From Phycisphaeraceae bacterium (GTDB taxonomy: Bacteria; Planctomycetota; Phycisphaerae; Phycisphaerales; UBA1924), in the NCBI GenBank assembly GCA_020639215.1, contig JACKHA010000003.1, positions 62,001 through 126,000 of the forward strand: a stretch of DNA of 64,000 nt, read 5' to 3'. The notes under the pieces are model-generated. The model worked only from the letters and a program-made list of their open reading frames with translations. It made no database searches and was not told where the DNA came from. This document shows, one piece after another, positions 43,409 through 52,884 of the stretch; position 1 is the first letter of the stretch, and every line of letters starts with the position of its first letter. The position numbers and the translations under genes were made by a program.

Positions 43409-45412
43409 ATGCCCACGCCCCCCCGCACGCCGACGATCCTGCGCCTGCTCGCGATGCTGCTCGCCATCGCGATGGCCCCGCCCGCGCTCGCCCAGTTCGG
43501 GAGCGACGACCCGTTCGGCGGCGGTGGGCAGACCGCCGGCCCGCCCGGCTCGGCCCCAAACGTCGTGGAGGTCTCCGCGTTTGCGAACAAGACAGTCGCC
43601 AGCCCGGGCGACCAACTCGCGATCGCGGTCGTGCTGGACATCACCCCGCCGTGGCACGTGTGGCCCAACAAGCCCGAGCCTGTGCCGGGCGTCGACGGGC
43701 TGACGCAGGTGCCGACCGAGGTGCGGGTCACGTTCGTGGATGGCGACGAGGCCCGGGCCGTGCTCGGGCCCGTGCAATACCCCGAGATGCACGAGGTGTT
43801 CTTCGATGCCTCGTTCGGCGCGGGCACGCAAATCGTGCCCATCAGGGTCTATGAGGGGCGGGCCATCGCGTTCGTGCCCGTGGTGATCCCGGCGGACGCG
43901 CCCCTGGGCGATCTGGTCTTCACGCTCGACGTTTCCTCGCAGGCGTGCGACGAGTCGACGTGCCTGCAGCCGGACGGCTCGACCATCCGCCTCACGCTGC
44001 CCATCGTCTCGCTCGAAGAGGCCGCGGCAGCCACCGGCCCGAATCAGCAAACGCTCGCCCTGTTCCAGGGATTCGACGCCTCGATCCTCGCCCGCGTCGC
44101 CGCCGGCGAGTTCGTGGGCCTGGGCGGATCAAGCGACTGGACCTTCACCGACTTCGGCCTCAACCTCAGCCTCTCGACCGACGGCATGCTCGGCTTCGGC
44201 GCAATGCTCCTGGTCGCGGCTATCGGCGGGTTCCTTCTGAACCTGACGCCCTGCGTGCTGCCCGTGATCCCCATCAAGATCATGGGCCTGAGCAAGTCCG
44301 CCGGCGACAAGAAGAAGACCGCGATGCTGGGCCTGATCATGTCCCTTGGCGTGGTCGGCTTCTGGATCGCCATCGGGGCCGCCATCTCGTTCATCGCCGG
44401 ATTCAACGCGATTTCCAGCCTGTTCCAGACCGGCTGGTTCGCGATCGTCGTGGGCCTGGTCATCGGCATCATGGGCCTGGGCATGTTCGGGCTGTTCACC
44501 GTGAAACTGCCCCAGGCGGTGTACATGGTCAACCCGCGCCACGACACGGCGCACGGCTCGTTCCTGTTCGGCGTCATGACCGCGATCCTGTCCACGCCGT
44601 GCACCGCGCCGTTCATGGGCTCGGCGGCGGCCTGGGCCGCGACGCGGGACGCGGGGATCACCATGTCGGTCTTCGCCGCGATCGGCGCGGGCATGGCCCT
44701 GCCCTATCTCATCCTCTCGCTCAACCCCGCGTGGGTGAAGAAGGTGCCCAAGACCGGGCCGGCCAGCGAACTGGTCAAGCAGGTCATGGGCATCTTCATG
44801 ATCGCGGTCGCGGTGTTCTTCCTGGGCACCGGCCTGGCCCCGTTCCTGTCCGAGCCGACCAGCCCGCCGTTCCAGGCGTACTGGTGGGGCGTGGCGGCCC
44901 TCGTGGGCGCGGCCGGGCTGTGGCTGGCGGTGCAGACGTTCCGGATCTCGAAGAAGATCCCGCCCCGCGTCGTGTTCGGGGCCGGCGGGCTGCTGCTGGC
45001 GGGGGCCGGGTTCTTCGCCGCGGCCAAGGTGACCGACCACGGCCCGGTGGCGTGGGTCTACTACACGCCCGAGGCCATGGAGCAGGCACGGGCCGACGGC
45101 AAGGTGATCGTCGTGGACTTCACCGCCGAGTGGTGCCTGAACTGCAAGACGCTGGAGGCGACGGTGCTGCACTCCGACGCGATCGCGGGCCTGCTCAACA
45201 GCGACAGCGTCGTGGCCCTGAAGGTCGACCTGACCGGCGACAACCCGGACGGCCAGGCCCTGCTGCGGGCGTACGGGCAGGTCGCGATCCCGGCCCTGGC
45301 GATCGAGGGTCCGGGCCTGACGCAGACCGGCCCTGTCGTGTTCAACGCCTACACGCCGGGGCAGGTGTCCGACGCCATCGAGGCGGCGCGGGGGCGGGTG
45401 GCGGCGCGGTAA
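43409..45412 (+). CDS. dsbD: Thiol:disulfide interchange protein DsbD
   Basis: 667 residues from ATG 43409. There is a signal peptide (1-29). The N-terminal immunoglobulin-like domain carries the reactive pair Cys180/Cys185 (QACDESTC). A membrane domain of about eight helices has Cys282 (LTPCVLPVIP) and Cys398 (STPCTAPFMG). The C-terminal thioredoxin domain has Cys576/Cys579 (FTAEWCLNCK). All six transfer cysteines are present, so electrons can pass from cytosolic thioredoxin to the periplasm to reduce disulfides or feed cytochrome c maturation. This fits the many Cys-containing exported proteins nearby. The upstream gene gyrB is divergent; the next gene (tig) is convergent. Confidence 0.94.
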   Translation: MPTPPRTPTILRLLAMLLAIAMAPPALAQFGSDDPFGGGGQTAGPPGSAPNVVEVSAFANKTVASPGDQLAIAVVLDITPPWHVWPNKPEPVPGVDGLTQVPTEVRVTFVDGDEARAVLGPVQYPEMHEVFFDASFGAGTQIVPIRVYEGRAIAFVPVVIPADAPLGDLVFTLDVSSQACDESTCLQPDGSTIRLTLPIVSLEEAAAATGPNQQTLALFQGFDASILARVAAGEFVGLGGSSDWTFTDFGLNLSLSTDGMLGFGAMLLVAAIGGFLLNLTPCVLPVIPIKIMGLSKSAGDKKKTAMLGLIMSLGVVGFWIAIGAAISFIAGFNAISSLFQTGWFAIVVGLVIGIMGLGMFGLFTVKLPQAVYMVNPRHDTAHGSFLFGVMTAILSTPCTAPFMGSAAAWAATRDAGITMSVFAAIGAGMALPYLILSLNPAWVKKVPKTGPASELVKQVMGIFMIAVAVFFLGTGLAPFLSEPTSPPFQAYWWGVAALVGAAGLWLAVQTFRISKKIPPRVVFGAGGLLLAGAGFFAAAKVTDHGPVAWVYYTPEAMEQARADGKVIVVDFTAEWCLNCKTLEATVLHSDAIAGLLNSDSVVALKVDLTGDNPDGQALLRAYGQVAIPALAIEGPGLTQTGPVVFNAYTPGQVSDAIEAARGRVAAR

Positions 45413-45418
45413 AGATAA

Positions 45419-45440
45419 GCCGCGATCCTGCGATCGCGGC
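45419..45440. terminator. Bidirectional hairpin between dsbD and tig
   Basis: GCCGCGATC (45419-45427) pairs perfectly with GATCGCGGC (45432-45440) around CTGC. The right arm with its tail, GATCGCGGCTCT, is repeated at about 45464-45475 and nearly so at 57353-57364. It has no T-run, so terminator function is inferred from its position between convergent stops. Confidence 0.5.
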
Positions 45441-45478
45441 TCTCATTTCGGACCCGATCTCGCGATCGCGGCTCTGAC

Positions 45479-46873
45479 TCAGGCCTTGTCCGCCTTCGTC
45501 GCTTCCTTGAACGCGTCGGCGTCCATCTCCTCGACCTCGGCCTTGGCCAGCACCGCGTCCATCGCCTTGTGCTCGCGGATCTGCATCGCGATCTGCCCGA
45601 TCTGGTTCCGGGCGTGCAGCTCGCTCCGCAGGCGCTCGGGGCGCATGTTCCGCTGGGCGGCCATCTGGGCGATCCGCCCGTAGACCTCCTGCTCGGTCAC
45701 GCCGACCTTCAGGTCCTCGGCGGCCTGGTTCAGGATGAAGAACAGCTTGAGGTCGTTGCGGGTCCGCTCGTCCGACGCGTTGCGCCGCTCGGCCAGCAGA
45801 CGCTCGGCGTCCATGGGGTCGAAGCCGCGGTACATGTACTCCATGCGGAGGCGCTCGATGTTCCGGGCCGACTGCACCTCGGTCATCCGCTTGGGCAGTT
45901 CCATCTCGGTGTTCTTGAGCAGGTGGTCGGCGACCTGGTTCCGCATGACGGTGGCCTGCTCGATCATGCCGCGCTGGTAGAGGCGCCCGCGGATGGCGTC
46001 CTTGAGCTGGTCGATGTTCTCCATGGCGTAGGAGGCGACCACGTCCTCCGGCTTGGCCGCGATGATGCGGTCGCACCGCTGGACGGTGAAGGTGATGGTC
46101 AGGTCGTTGCCGCGGATGCCCTCGATCTCGTGGTTGTCGGGGCCCTTGACCTTGATGGTCACGGTCTGGCCGGCCTTGGGCGAGCCCAACTGCTTCGTGA
46201 AGTCGTCCACCGCCACGCCCAGGATCATGCCCTTGCCCTTGTCGGACTGCTGGGGCACGCGGACGACGCAGCCGTTGAGGTTGTAGTACTCGGTCCCGTC
46301 CTTCCCGACCATGATGCCGTGTCCGGTCAGGTAGTCGCCCGGCTCGGGGTTCTCGCGTTCCTCGAGCTGGCCCTCGTTGATGCAGAGTTTCTCGACTTCC
46401 TTGTCCACCATCTCGTCGGTGATGTTGACCAGCGGCTTCTTGATCTTGATGCCCTCGATCGACGGCATCGTGAAGTCCGGCACCACCTCGACCTCGACGT
46501 CGAAGGCCAGGGCCTTGCCCTCGGCGATCTGCAACTCCTTGATCCCCGGCACCACGGGGTCGCCCACGACGCGGAGTTTCGAGTCCTCGATCGCCTTCGA
46601 GTAGGCCGCGGCGATCAGCTGGCTCTTGGTCTCCTCGGCCATGGCGGTGCCGAACCGCTTGCGGAGCAGGGCCTTGGGGGCGCGCCCGGCCCGGAAGCCT
46701 GGCAGGGCGGCCTCGGCCGAGAGGGTGTCGAGCGAGTCGGCCATCTGCTCGCTGACGGTCTCCGCCGGGATCTCGATGTGGATCTTCTTCTTGCTGGGGC
46801 CGGCGTCGGTGATGTCCACCTTATTCGGACGCTCGTCGGCGGGTGCAGCGGCGGTCGAGGCGGTCTGGGACAT
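45479..46873 (-). CDS. tig: Trigger factor
   Basis: 464 residues; the ATG at 46871-46873 follows GGAG. The N-terminal ribosome-binding domain has the signature GFRAGRAPKALLRKRFG (GFRxGKxP type). The middle PPIase region is diverged and includes GDYLTGHGIMVGKDG. The C-terminal helical arms (about 290-450) contain the bacterial chaperone pattern (ERLRMEYMYRGFDPM, FFILNQAAEDLKV). It ends in an acidic and Lys-rich tail. It binds nascent chains at the ribosome exit in the cytosol. clpP/clpX, often next to tig, are not seen here. Confidence 0.9.
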   Translation of the reverse strand: MSQTASTAAAPADERPNKVDITDAGPSKKKIHIEIPAETVSEQMADSLDTLSAEAALPGFRAGRAPKALLRKRFGTAMAEETKSQLIAAAYSKAIEDSKLRVVGDPVVPGIKELQIAEGKALAFDVEVEVVPDFTMPSIEGIKIKKPLVNITDEMVDKEVEKLCINEGQLEERENPEPGDYLTGHGIMVGKDGTEYYNLNGCVVRVPQQSDKGKGMILGVAVDDFTKQLGSPKAGQTVTIKVKGPDNHEIEGIRGNDLTITFTVQRCDRIIAAKPEDVVASYAMENIDQLKDAIRGRLYQRGMIEQATVMRNQVADHLLKNTEMELPKRMTEVQSARNIERLRMEYMYRGFDPMDAERLLAERRNASDERTRNDLKLFFILNQAAEDLKVGVTEQEVYGRIAQMAAQRNMRPERLRSELHARNQIGQIAMQIREHKAMDAVLAKAEVEEMDADAFKEATKADKA

Positions 46874-47129
46874 GGCCAACGCTCCGATGGGACGCCCCCC
46901 CAGGGTCGGGGGCGTCGGTGCTGTGCAAGGACCGGACAAGAACGGACGCGCCACACCCTCACCGCGGCGGGCGCAAGGAGAGGAGTTTACGCCGCCGCCG
47001 GGGGGCGTCCAATCGTGGGGCGGGCGTGGATCGATGGGGGAGCGGCCCGAGCCGAATCCACGCGGGCCAGCGATCCGGGCGTCGTGTACCCTGCCCGGTC
47101 CCGCCCCACCGCTGCTTCGGAGCCCGTCG

Positions 47130-49310
47130 ATGCCCGCACGCCCCTCGCCCTTCGCCGCGATTGCCCTGGTTGCCCTCGTCGCCGCGGCCGGGCACGCCCA
47201 GACTGTCGGGGTCGTCGGCGTTCTGGGCGACGGCATCTATCGCTGGGATGCGTCGGAGGCCGCCCGGGGCGCGGCCGTGCCTTCCATGTCGTTCGAGAAC
47301 CCGGCGTCCCGCGAGCAGACCCGCGAGATCGCGGTCGATCCCGCCGGCCTGGCCACACGCCCCCGCTTCCAGCGTGAGCCGGGCGAGCAGGCCGGCGAGG
47401 GCGGGCGGGCCCGCGTCGAGATCGACATCGCTCCCGGCACGTCGCTCTATGGCACGGGCCAGGCCGCCGGCCCCCTGCTCCGCAACGGACGCGTCACCGA
47501 GTGCTGGAACACCGACGCCTACGGCTACCAGGACGACGCCCCGAGCCTCTACACCTCCCACCCCTGGGTGCTCGCCGTCCGCGCCGACGGCACCGCCTTC
47601 GGCGTCCTGGCCGACACGACCTACCGCTGCGAGATCGACCTGCGCGATGGCATCGTGTTCCGGGCCGACGGGCCCGAGTTCCCGGTGATCGTGATCGAGG
47701 GGGCTTCGCCGCAGGAGGTGATGGTCGGGCTTGGCTCGCTGATGGGGACGATCGCGATGCCGCCGCGCTGGGCCATCGGGTACCACCAGTGCCGCTACTC
47801 GTACAACCCCGAGTCGCGCGTCCGCGAGGTGGCCCAGGGCTTCCGCGACCGGAATATCCCGGCGGACGTCATCTGGATGGACATCGACTACATGCACGGC
47901 TACCGGGTCTTCACCTTCGACCACGAGCAGTTCCCCGACCCCGCGGGACTCAACGCGTGGCTCGACACCATCGGCTTCAGCAATGTCTGGATGATCGACC
48001 CCGGCGTGAAGGACGAGCCGGGCTATTTCGTCCGCGACGAGATGATCGACCGCAACCTCGCGGTGCTGGACTCAGGCGGTGAGGTCTACCGCGGCGAAGT
48101 CTGGCCCGGCTGGTGCGTCTACCCGGACTACACCATGGCCGACACGCGCCAGTGGTGGGCCGGGCTATACCGCGATTTCATGGGCCTGGGCATCGACGGC
48201 GTGTGGAACGACATGAACGAGCCGGCCGTCTTCAACGTGCCCACCAAGACGATGCCCGAGGACAACCAGCACCGGGGCGACTCGGCCCTGGGCGGCCCGG
48301 CGACGCACGACCGCTTCCACAACGTCTACGCCATGCTCATGGTCCAGGGCACGCGCGAGGGCGTCGTGGCGGCCAACCCGAACCTGCGCCCGTTCGTGCT
48401 CAGCCGCGCGAACTTCATGGGCGGGCACCGCTACGGGGCGACGTGGACCGGCGACAACACCGCCAACTGGTACCACGTCGACGCGTCGATCCCCATGACG
48501 CTGAACCTGGGCCTCTCGGGCCAGCCCTTCTGCGGCCCGGACATCGGCGGCTTCGCGGAGAACGGCACGCCGGAGATGTTCCAGCGCTGGATCGGCTTCG
48601 GGGCGCTCTTCCCGTTTGCGCGCGGGCACACCGGCAAGGGCAACATCGACAAGGAGCCGTGGGCCTTTGGGCCGGAAGTCGAGGCCACCGCCCGGCGTGC
48701 CCTCGAGCAGCGCTACATCCTCCTGCCGCACCTTTACACGCTCTTCCACGAGTCCAGCGTCACGGGCATGCCCATCGCCCGCCCAACGTTCTTTGCCGAC
48801 CCCACCGACCAGGCCCTCCGCGGCGAGGACAACTCATTCCTGCTCGGCGATGGGCTGCTTGTCGTTGCCCAGACCGCGCCGCTCATGGACCGCGTGCCAG
48901 TGATGCCGCGCGGCGTGTGGGAGCCGCTTGGCCTCGTCGCCGACGATCCGGCCCTGCCGGACCTGTTCCTGCGGGCGGGCGAGATCCTGCCGACCGGCCC
49001 GATCGTGCAGCACACGCGCGAGCGTCCGCTCGACCCGCTGACGCTCTGGATCGTGCTCGACGAGAGCGGGCGGGCCGAGGGCACGCTTTACGAGGACGCC
49101 GGCGACGGGCTCGAGTACCTCGAGGGCGAGTACCTGCTGACAACATATGAGGCGGTGCGGCAGGGGGACCTGGTGACCGTCCGCGTCCGAGAGACCGAGG
49201 GCCAGATGCCCCGCCCGAGCCGGCGGATTGTGGTCAACGTGCTCGGCGGCGGGCGGGTCTCATCGGCCCAGGGCGTGGACGGGCAGGACGTGCTGGTGCC
49301 GGTGCCCTGA
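47130..49310 (+). CDS. Exported glycoside hydrolase family 31 alpha-glucosidase
   Basis: 726 residues from ATG 47130, with GGAG upstream. There is a signal peptide (1-23, GHAQ). The N-terminal beta-sandwich includes GTSLYGTGQ. The (beta/alpha)8 barrel begins MPPRWAIGYHQCRYSY. The nucleophile is Asp361 in GVWNDMNEPAVF and the acid/base Asp442 in WTGDNTANW, followed by FCGPDIGGF and RRALEQRYILLPHLYTLF. These are the GH31 signatures for retaining hydrolysis of alpha-glucosides. C-terminal beta domains complete the fold. Localisation is outside the cytoplasm. It is divergent from tig, with 256 nt between the starts, and convergent with the hydrolase gene. Confidence 0.93.
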   Translation: MPARPSPFAAIALVALVAAAGHAQTVGVVGVLGDGIYRWDASEAARGAAVPSMSFENPASREQTREIAVDPAGLATRPRFQREPGEQAGEGGRARVEIDIAPGTSLYGTGQAAGPLLRNGRVTECWNTDAYGYQDDAPSLYTSHPWVLAVRADGTAFGVLADTTYRCEIDLRDGIVFRADGPEFPVIVIEGASPQEVMVGLGSLMGTIAMPPRWAIGYHQCRYSYNPESRVREVAQGFRDRNIPADVIWMDIDYMHGYRVFTFDHEQFPDPAGLNAWLDTIGFSNVWMIDPGVKDEPGYFVRDEMIDRNLAVLDSGGEVYRGEVWPGWCVYPDYTMADTRQWWAGLYRDFMGLGIDGVWNDMNEPAVFNVPTKTMPEDNQHRGDSALGGPATHDRFHNVYAMLMVQGTREGVVAANPNLRPFVLSRANFMGGHRYGATWTGDNTANWYHVDASIPMTLNLGLSGQPFCGPDIGGFAENGTPEMFQRWIGFGALFPFARGHTGKGNIDKEPWAFGPEVEATARRALEQRYILLPHLYTLFHESSVTGMPIARPTFFADPTDQALRGEDNSFLLGDGLLVVAQTAPLMDRVPVMPRGVWEPLGLVADDPALPDLFLRAGEILPTGPIVQHTRERPLDPLTLWIVLDESGRAEGTLYEDAGDGLEYLEGEYLLTTYEAVRQGDLVTVRVRETEGQMPRPSRRIVVNVLGGGRVSSAQGVDGQDVLVPVP

Positions 49311-49338
49311 ACACTGGCTCATCGCCCGGCCTTGCCTC

Positions 49339-50892
49339 TCACTCCGCCCCCATCTTCTCCCTGATCCACGCCGCCATGATCTCGAGCGTGCCGGGGTCGA
49401 ACGTCGTCTCGATCACCGCGTACTCGCTCATGCCGCCCGTCGTGGCCGGCTGGAACAGGTGGTTCAGCCCCGGGAGCACGTGCACCGTCACGTCGTCGTT
49501 GCCGCCCTCGTGCAGCGCCGCGACGATCTCCGGCACGTTCTGGTCCTGGAGCACCTGCGTGTCCTTGTCCCCGTTGAGCACCAGCACCGGGCAGCGCACC
49601 CGGCGCAAGTGCTCGCGCGGGTCGAGTGCCATAAACGTCCGCATCCAGCGCGACGTGAGCATGCCCAGCTGCGCGTCGACCATCTGCTCGACCACCGCCG
49701 GGTCGGCCTCGGGCGGCATCGAGTGGGCAACGAGCTCGAGCAGGTGCGATCGCGCCGCTTCCTCATCGTCCGCCGCGATCGCCTCGAAGATCGCCCGGCG
49801 CATCGGCGCCTGGGCCGCCACGTCCGCCGGGTCGCCACCCTCGGCCAGCGCGATCGCCTCGCCCTGGCGCATCAGGATCTCGTCGCCCGGCACACCCGTG
49901 CCCGCCAGCATGACATAGAACGCCACGCGCGGCTCGTCGGCCGCCACCACCGACCCGATCAGCCCGCCCTCGCTGTGCCCGATCAGCCCCAGACGATCCG
50001 GGTCGATCCCGTCCTGGGTCGCCAGGAACGCCAGGGCCGCGTCCACGTCCGTTGCGAAGTCCAGCGAGTCCGGGTCGTCCTGATCGCCAACGGTCGAGCC
50101 GCCCACGCCGCGATCGTCCCAGCGCAGCACCGCGATCCCGTTCCGCGTCAGATGGTCCGCGATCACAAGGAACGGCTTGTGCCCCATCAGCGTCTCGTCG
50201 CGGTCCTGCGGGCCCGAGCCGGTGATCATCACCGCGCACGGGAACGGGCCCTCGCCCTCCGGCAGCGTCAGCGTGCCCGCCAGCACGACACCCGCCGAGG
50301 CGTTCTCGAACGCGACCTCGCGCGACTCGTACGGGAACGGCGCCTCGGGGTGCTGCGGGCGGCGCGGCGGGGCGGGAGGCTCGTCGGTTTCCACCAGCCG
50401 CGCCGGGAACTCCAGGCCCGCCTGCCTCAGCGTGCCCGTCAAGGCGTCAACGCCCGGGCCCTCGCCCGATTCGTCGGCCGAGAGTGTGAACGCGAAGTGC
50501 GGCCAGACGTTCTCGCCCGCGCCCGGTATGGGCACGACGAACGAGAGCGTGTCGCCGGTCCACACCAGGTCCCGCAGCTCCCCGCCCATGAAGTTCTGGG
50601 CCGGGATGTCGATCGTGCCGGAGGGCGCGCCATCGAGCCCGCGCGTCAGGCGGAGGTGGAACGCCAGCTCCGTGCCGGGCAGCTCGATCGAGCCGGTGAA
50701 GTACGCCGGCTGGCCCAGCGCGGGAGCACGGTTGGTCGGCTGGGCGCCTGAGCCAGGCGCCTGCGTCTTCAGCGGGAGCACCTTCTCGTCGCGATCGTTC
50801 GATGCCGCGGCAAACACTGTCAGCAGCGAGGCGGTCAAGCCGGCGATGAAGCTGATGGCGGCGGCGCTCGAGCGAGTGGTGCAACAGGGCAT
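49339..50892 (-). CDS. Exported alpha/beta hydrolase (prolyl-oligopeptidase-like serine hydrolase)
   Basis: 517 residues; ATG 50890-50892 behind GGAG. There is a signal peptide (AISFIAGLTASLLTVFAAAS). An N-terminal beta-rich domain (about 60-165) precedes the hydrolase: GTLTLPEGEGPFPCAVMITG with SGPQDRD, RWDDRGVGGS, nucleophile Ser in GLIGHSEGG, an acidic residue in LVLNGDKDTQV and His in PGLNHLFQ. This layout matches YkfD/BAAT-like or 'dienelactone-type' secreted esterases. The substrate is unknown. Its stop lies 28 nt from the stop of the convergent GH31 gene. Confidence 0.82.
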   Translation of the reverse strand: MPCCTTRSSAAAISFIAGLTASLLTVFAAASNDRDEKVLPLKTQAPGSGAQPTNRAPALGQPAYFTGSIELPGTELAFHLRLTRGLDGAPSGTIDIPAQNFMGGELRDLVWTGDTLSFVVPIPGAGENVWPHFAFTLSADESGEGPGVDALTGTLRQAGLEFPARLVETDEPPAPPRRPQHPEAPFPYESREVAFENASAGVVLAGTLTLPEGEGPFPCAVMITGSGPQDRDETLMGHKPFLVIADHLTRNGIAVLRWDDRGVGGSTVGDQDDPDSLDFATDVDAALAFLATQDGIDPDRLGLIGHSEGGLIGSVVAADEPRVAFYVMLAGTGVPGDEILMRQGEAIALAEGGDPADVAAQAPMRRAIFEAIAADDEEAARSHLLELVAHSMPPEADPAVVEQMVDAQLGMLTSRWMRTFMALDPREHLRRVRCPVLVLNGDKDTQVLQDQNVPEIVAALHEGGNDDVTVHVLPGLNHLFQPATTGGMSEYAVIETTFDPGTLEIMAAWIREKMGAE

Positions 50893-51117
50893 GTTCGGCT
50901 CCGTTCTCGTGGCGGGCAATGGCGTGGGGCCGGTGCCCCGCCCGGCATCATCCCAGGCGACGGGACCGGCGCACAGGGGCCACCACCGACGAGTGACAAG
51001 CCTCTCACCTCTTCGGGGGTGCCGGTGGGCCTTCCATCGGTCCAAGTCCGGTCCCGCCGCGACCGATGACTATGCCGGACAGACACCATTTCAGCCGAGG
51101 CTCATTGGAGGCTCGCC

Positions 51118-51543
51118 ATGCTCGTCGCCCAGTTCATGACCAAGAACCCCGTGACGATCTCGCCCGACGAGACCGTGGCCCAGATCCAGCACCTGCTCGA
51201 GCAGCACCACTTCCACCACCTGCTGGTGGTCGAGGAAGGACACCTGGTCGGCGTCGTTTCCGACCGCGACGTGCTGGCCGCCCTCAGCCCGTTCGTCGGA
51301 CGGCGCGACGAGCGGGCCGCCGACGCCCGCCTGCTCCGGCGTCACGCCCACCAGATCATGACCCGCAACCCCGTGCGCGTCACCGAGTCGACCCCGCTCA
51401 CCGAGGCCGCCTCTCTCATCCTGGCCCACCGCATCTCGTCGGTCCCGGTGGTGGACGCCGACGGCGCGCCCGTCGGCATCCTGACGTGGCGCGACCTGGT
51501 CTCCTGGGCCGTCGCCCAGATGGCCCGCAACAAGGCGGCATAA
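51118..51543 (+). CDS. CBS-domain pair protein
   Basis: 141 residues with GGAGG upstream. Two CBS domains (about 7-60 and 80-134): VAQFMTKNPVTISPDETVAQ with LVGVVSDRDVLAAL, and ADARLLRRHAHQIMTRNPVR with PVGILTWRDLVSW. CBS pairs bind adenosine nucleotides and act as regulatory sensors. No effector domain is fused, so it probably regulates a partner or responds to energy charge. Monocistronic by position. Confidence 0.9.
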   Translation: MLVAQFMTKNPVTISPDETVAQIQHLLEQHHFHHLLVVEEGHLVGVVSDRDVLAALSPFVGRRDERAADARLLRRHAHQIMTRNPVRVTESTPLTEAASLILAHRISSVPVVDADGAPVGILTWRDLVSWAVAQMARNKAA

Positions 51544-51557
51544 CCGCTCCACGCGTC

Positions 51558-51689
51558 GCACGAACGCGACTGCAAGCGAGTGCTGCTCTCGCCGAGACAC
51601 AGCAGGGGACTCGGCGACCCCGGACGGTGGCTCGCCGGCTCGTGCCAACGGCTCCCGGCCAATCGCACTCGCTCGCGCGTCGCGTTCGC
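51558..51689. repeat. Long inverted repeat, related to one inside the 32651 gene
   Basis: GCACGAACGCGACTGCAAGC followed by GAGTGC (51558-51583) and its imperfect reverse complement (51665-51689) flank about 80 nt. The left arm is nearly the same as 33101-33126, showing a dispersed family. Confidence 0.75.
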
Positions 51690-51692
51690 AGG

Positions 51693-51734
51693 AAAAAAAC
51701 CCGCGCCGGGCTGTGGGTGCTTGCCCGGCGCGGG
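51693..51734 (-). terminator. Rho-independent terminator of the small coiled-coil gene
   Basis: On the minus strand: CCCGCGCCGGG (51734-51724) pairs perfectly with CCCGGCGCGGG (51710-51700) around a 13-nt loop, followed by seven T. It ends the minus-strand gene 35 nt upstream in coordinates. Confidence 0.92.
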
Positions 51735-51768
51735 TCCAACGAGGCTTGTTGCCGACGCAGCGCGGGCC

Positions 51769-52044
51769 CTACTCGCCCTGCTCCCCGCCGTTCTGGGTCT
51801 CGATCAGGCGACGAAGATGCTCGTTCTCGCGCCGCGTGGCCTCGAGATCGAACACGAGGTACTTCACCGACAGCCGCAGGTAGTCCAGCGACTCCTGCAG
51901 GCTCGAGATCGTCTTTCGCATCCGCTCGTGGCGGGCCTGGGTCTCAAGGGCAAGATGCTCGAGCTTGTCCTTCTCCTCGGGGGGAAGGTCGCCGATCTGC
52001 GCGATAAGCTCGCCGAGTTTCTGCTGGAACTCCTGCTCGTTCAT
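51769..52044 (-). CDS. Small coiled-coil protein of unknown function
   Basis: 91 residues from the ATG at 52042-52044, with GGGGAGGAAG upstream. Nearly the entire protein is charged helix (FQQKLGELIAQIGDLPPEEK, HERMRKTISSLQESLDYLRL, FDLEATRRENEHLRRLIE), consistent with a parallel coiled coil. It has its own strong terminator. I do not recognise the family; an adaptor or regulator is possible. Confidence 0.65.
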   Translation of the reverse strand: MNEQEFQQKLGELIAQIGDLPPEEKDKLEHLALETQARHERMRKTISSLQESLDYLRLSVKYLVFDLEATRRENEHLRRLIETQNGGEQGE

Positions 52045-52266
52045 CCGTCTTCCTCCCCTGCTCTTCATGCTTGGTGCACCGGTGAGCCGCGCTCGTTCGT
52101 GACCGGGCATGGGAAGATGGGAAGGCAACGGGCGCGCCAACGCGTGCCGCGCGGGCGTGCCGGGGCGAATGGTCCAATAAAACGTGCCCTGTGCGTCCGC
52201 GCGACGCCCCAGCGCAACCCATGCCGGGTCCGGCCGCGGGCCGGTCGTGCCGCGTGTGGCGTGCGG

Positions 52267-52884
52267 TCAACGCCGGGCGTTGAGCCGGTCCAACGCGCTG
52301 CGTGCCTGCGACGGGGCCTCGCCCTTGAGGCGGTCCAGCATCGCCGGGTCCTTCTTGGCCGCTTCCCGGACCAGCGTCACGAGGTGGGCGTCAAGCCGCA
52401 CCCGGAACCGCTGGAAGTGGGCCTCCAGCTCGTGCCGGTTGCACTTGCTCAACGGGTCGGCCAGGCCCGTCTGCATCGCGGCCCAGTCCAGCAGCGACCC
52501 GCCGGTCGGCTGGAAACGGTACAGCCCCAGCGTCGCCTTCAGGCGGGCCTCCAGGGTCCGGAACGGATCCGTGGCGGGCTCGGGCAGCGTCGAAAGAACG
52601 TCGGCGATCGACTCCGACGCCCCGGCGAAGACGTCGCCGGCGTCGGACTCGGTCTCGGTTGCACTCAGTTGGGAACGCACGGCTTGCACTGCTCCTGCGG
52701 ACTCCAGGCTCGCGAACGCCGTCGAGAGCGTCTTGAGCCCGGCCCTGTCGAACTTCACGGTCAGGCGTTGGCACGCGACGCCGTTGTGCGTCGCCCCATC
52801 CGCCTTGGCAACCTTGCCAATGCCCCACTCCGGTCGCCCGGCGTGGCGAACCTCGTCGCCGACGGTCCAGGTGCGTGGGGCCAT
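52267..52884 (-). CDS. DUF3553 domain protein
   Basis: 205 residues from ATG 52882-52884. The N-terminal 60 residues (WTVGDEVRHAGRPEWGIGKV, RLTVKFDRAGLKTLS) match DUF3553, an SH3-like module also found in UvrD-type helicase tails and as CarD/PcrA-interacting regions. The remaining helical part (TLEARLKATLGLYRFQPTGG, QRFRVRLDAHLVTLV) has no recognised fold. It may act in nucleic-acid transactions, but that is an inference from the domain alone. Confidence 0.65.
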   Translation of the reverse strand: MAPRTWTVGDEVRHAGRPEWGIGKVAKADGATHNGVACQRLTVKFDRAGLKTLSTAFASLESAGAVQAVRSQLSATETESDAGDVFAGASESIADVLSTLPEPATDPFRTLEARLKATLGLYRFQPTGGSLLDWAAMQTGLADPLSKCNRHELEAHFQRFRVRLDAHLVTLVREAAKKDPAMLDRLKGEAPSQARSALDRLNARR

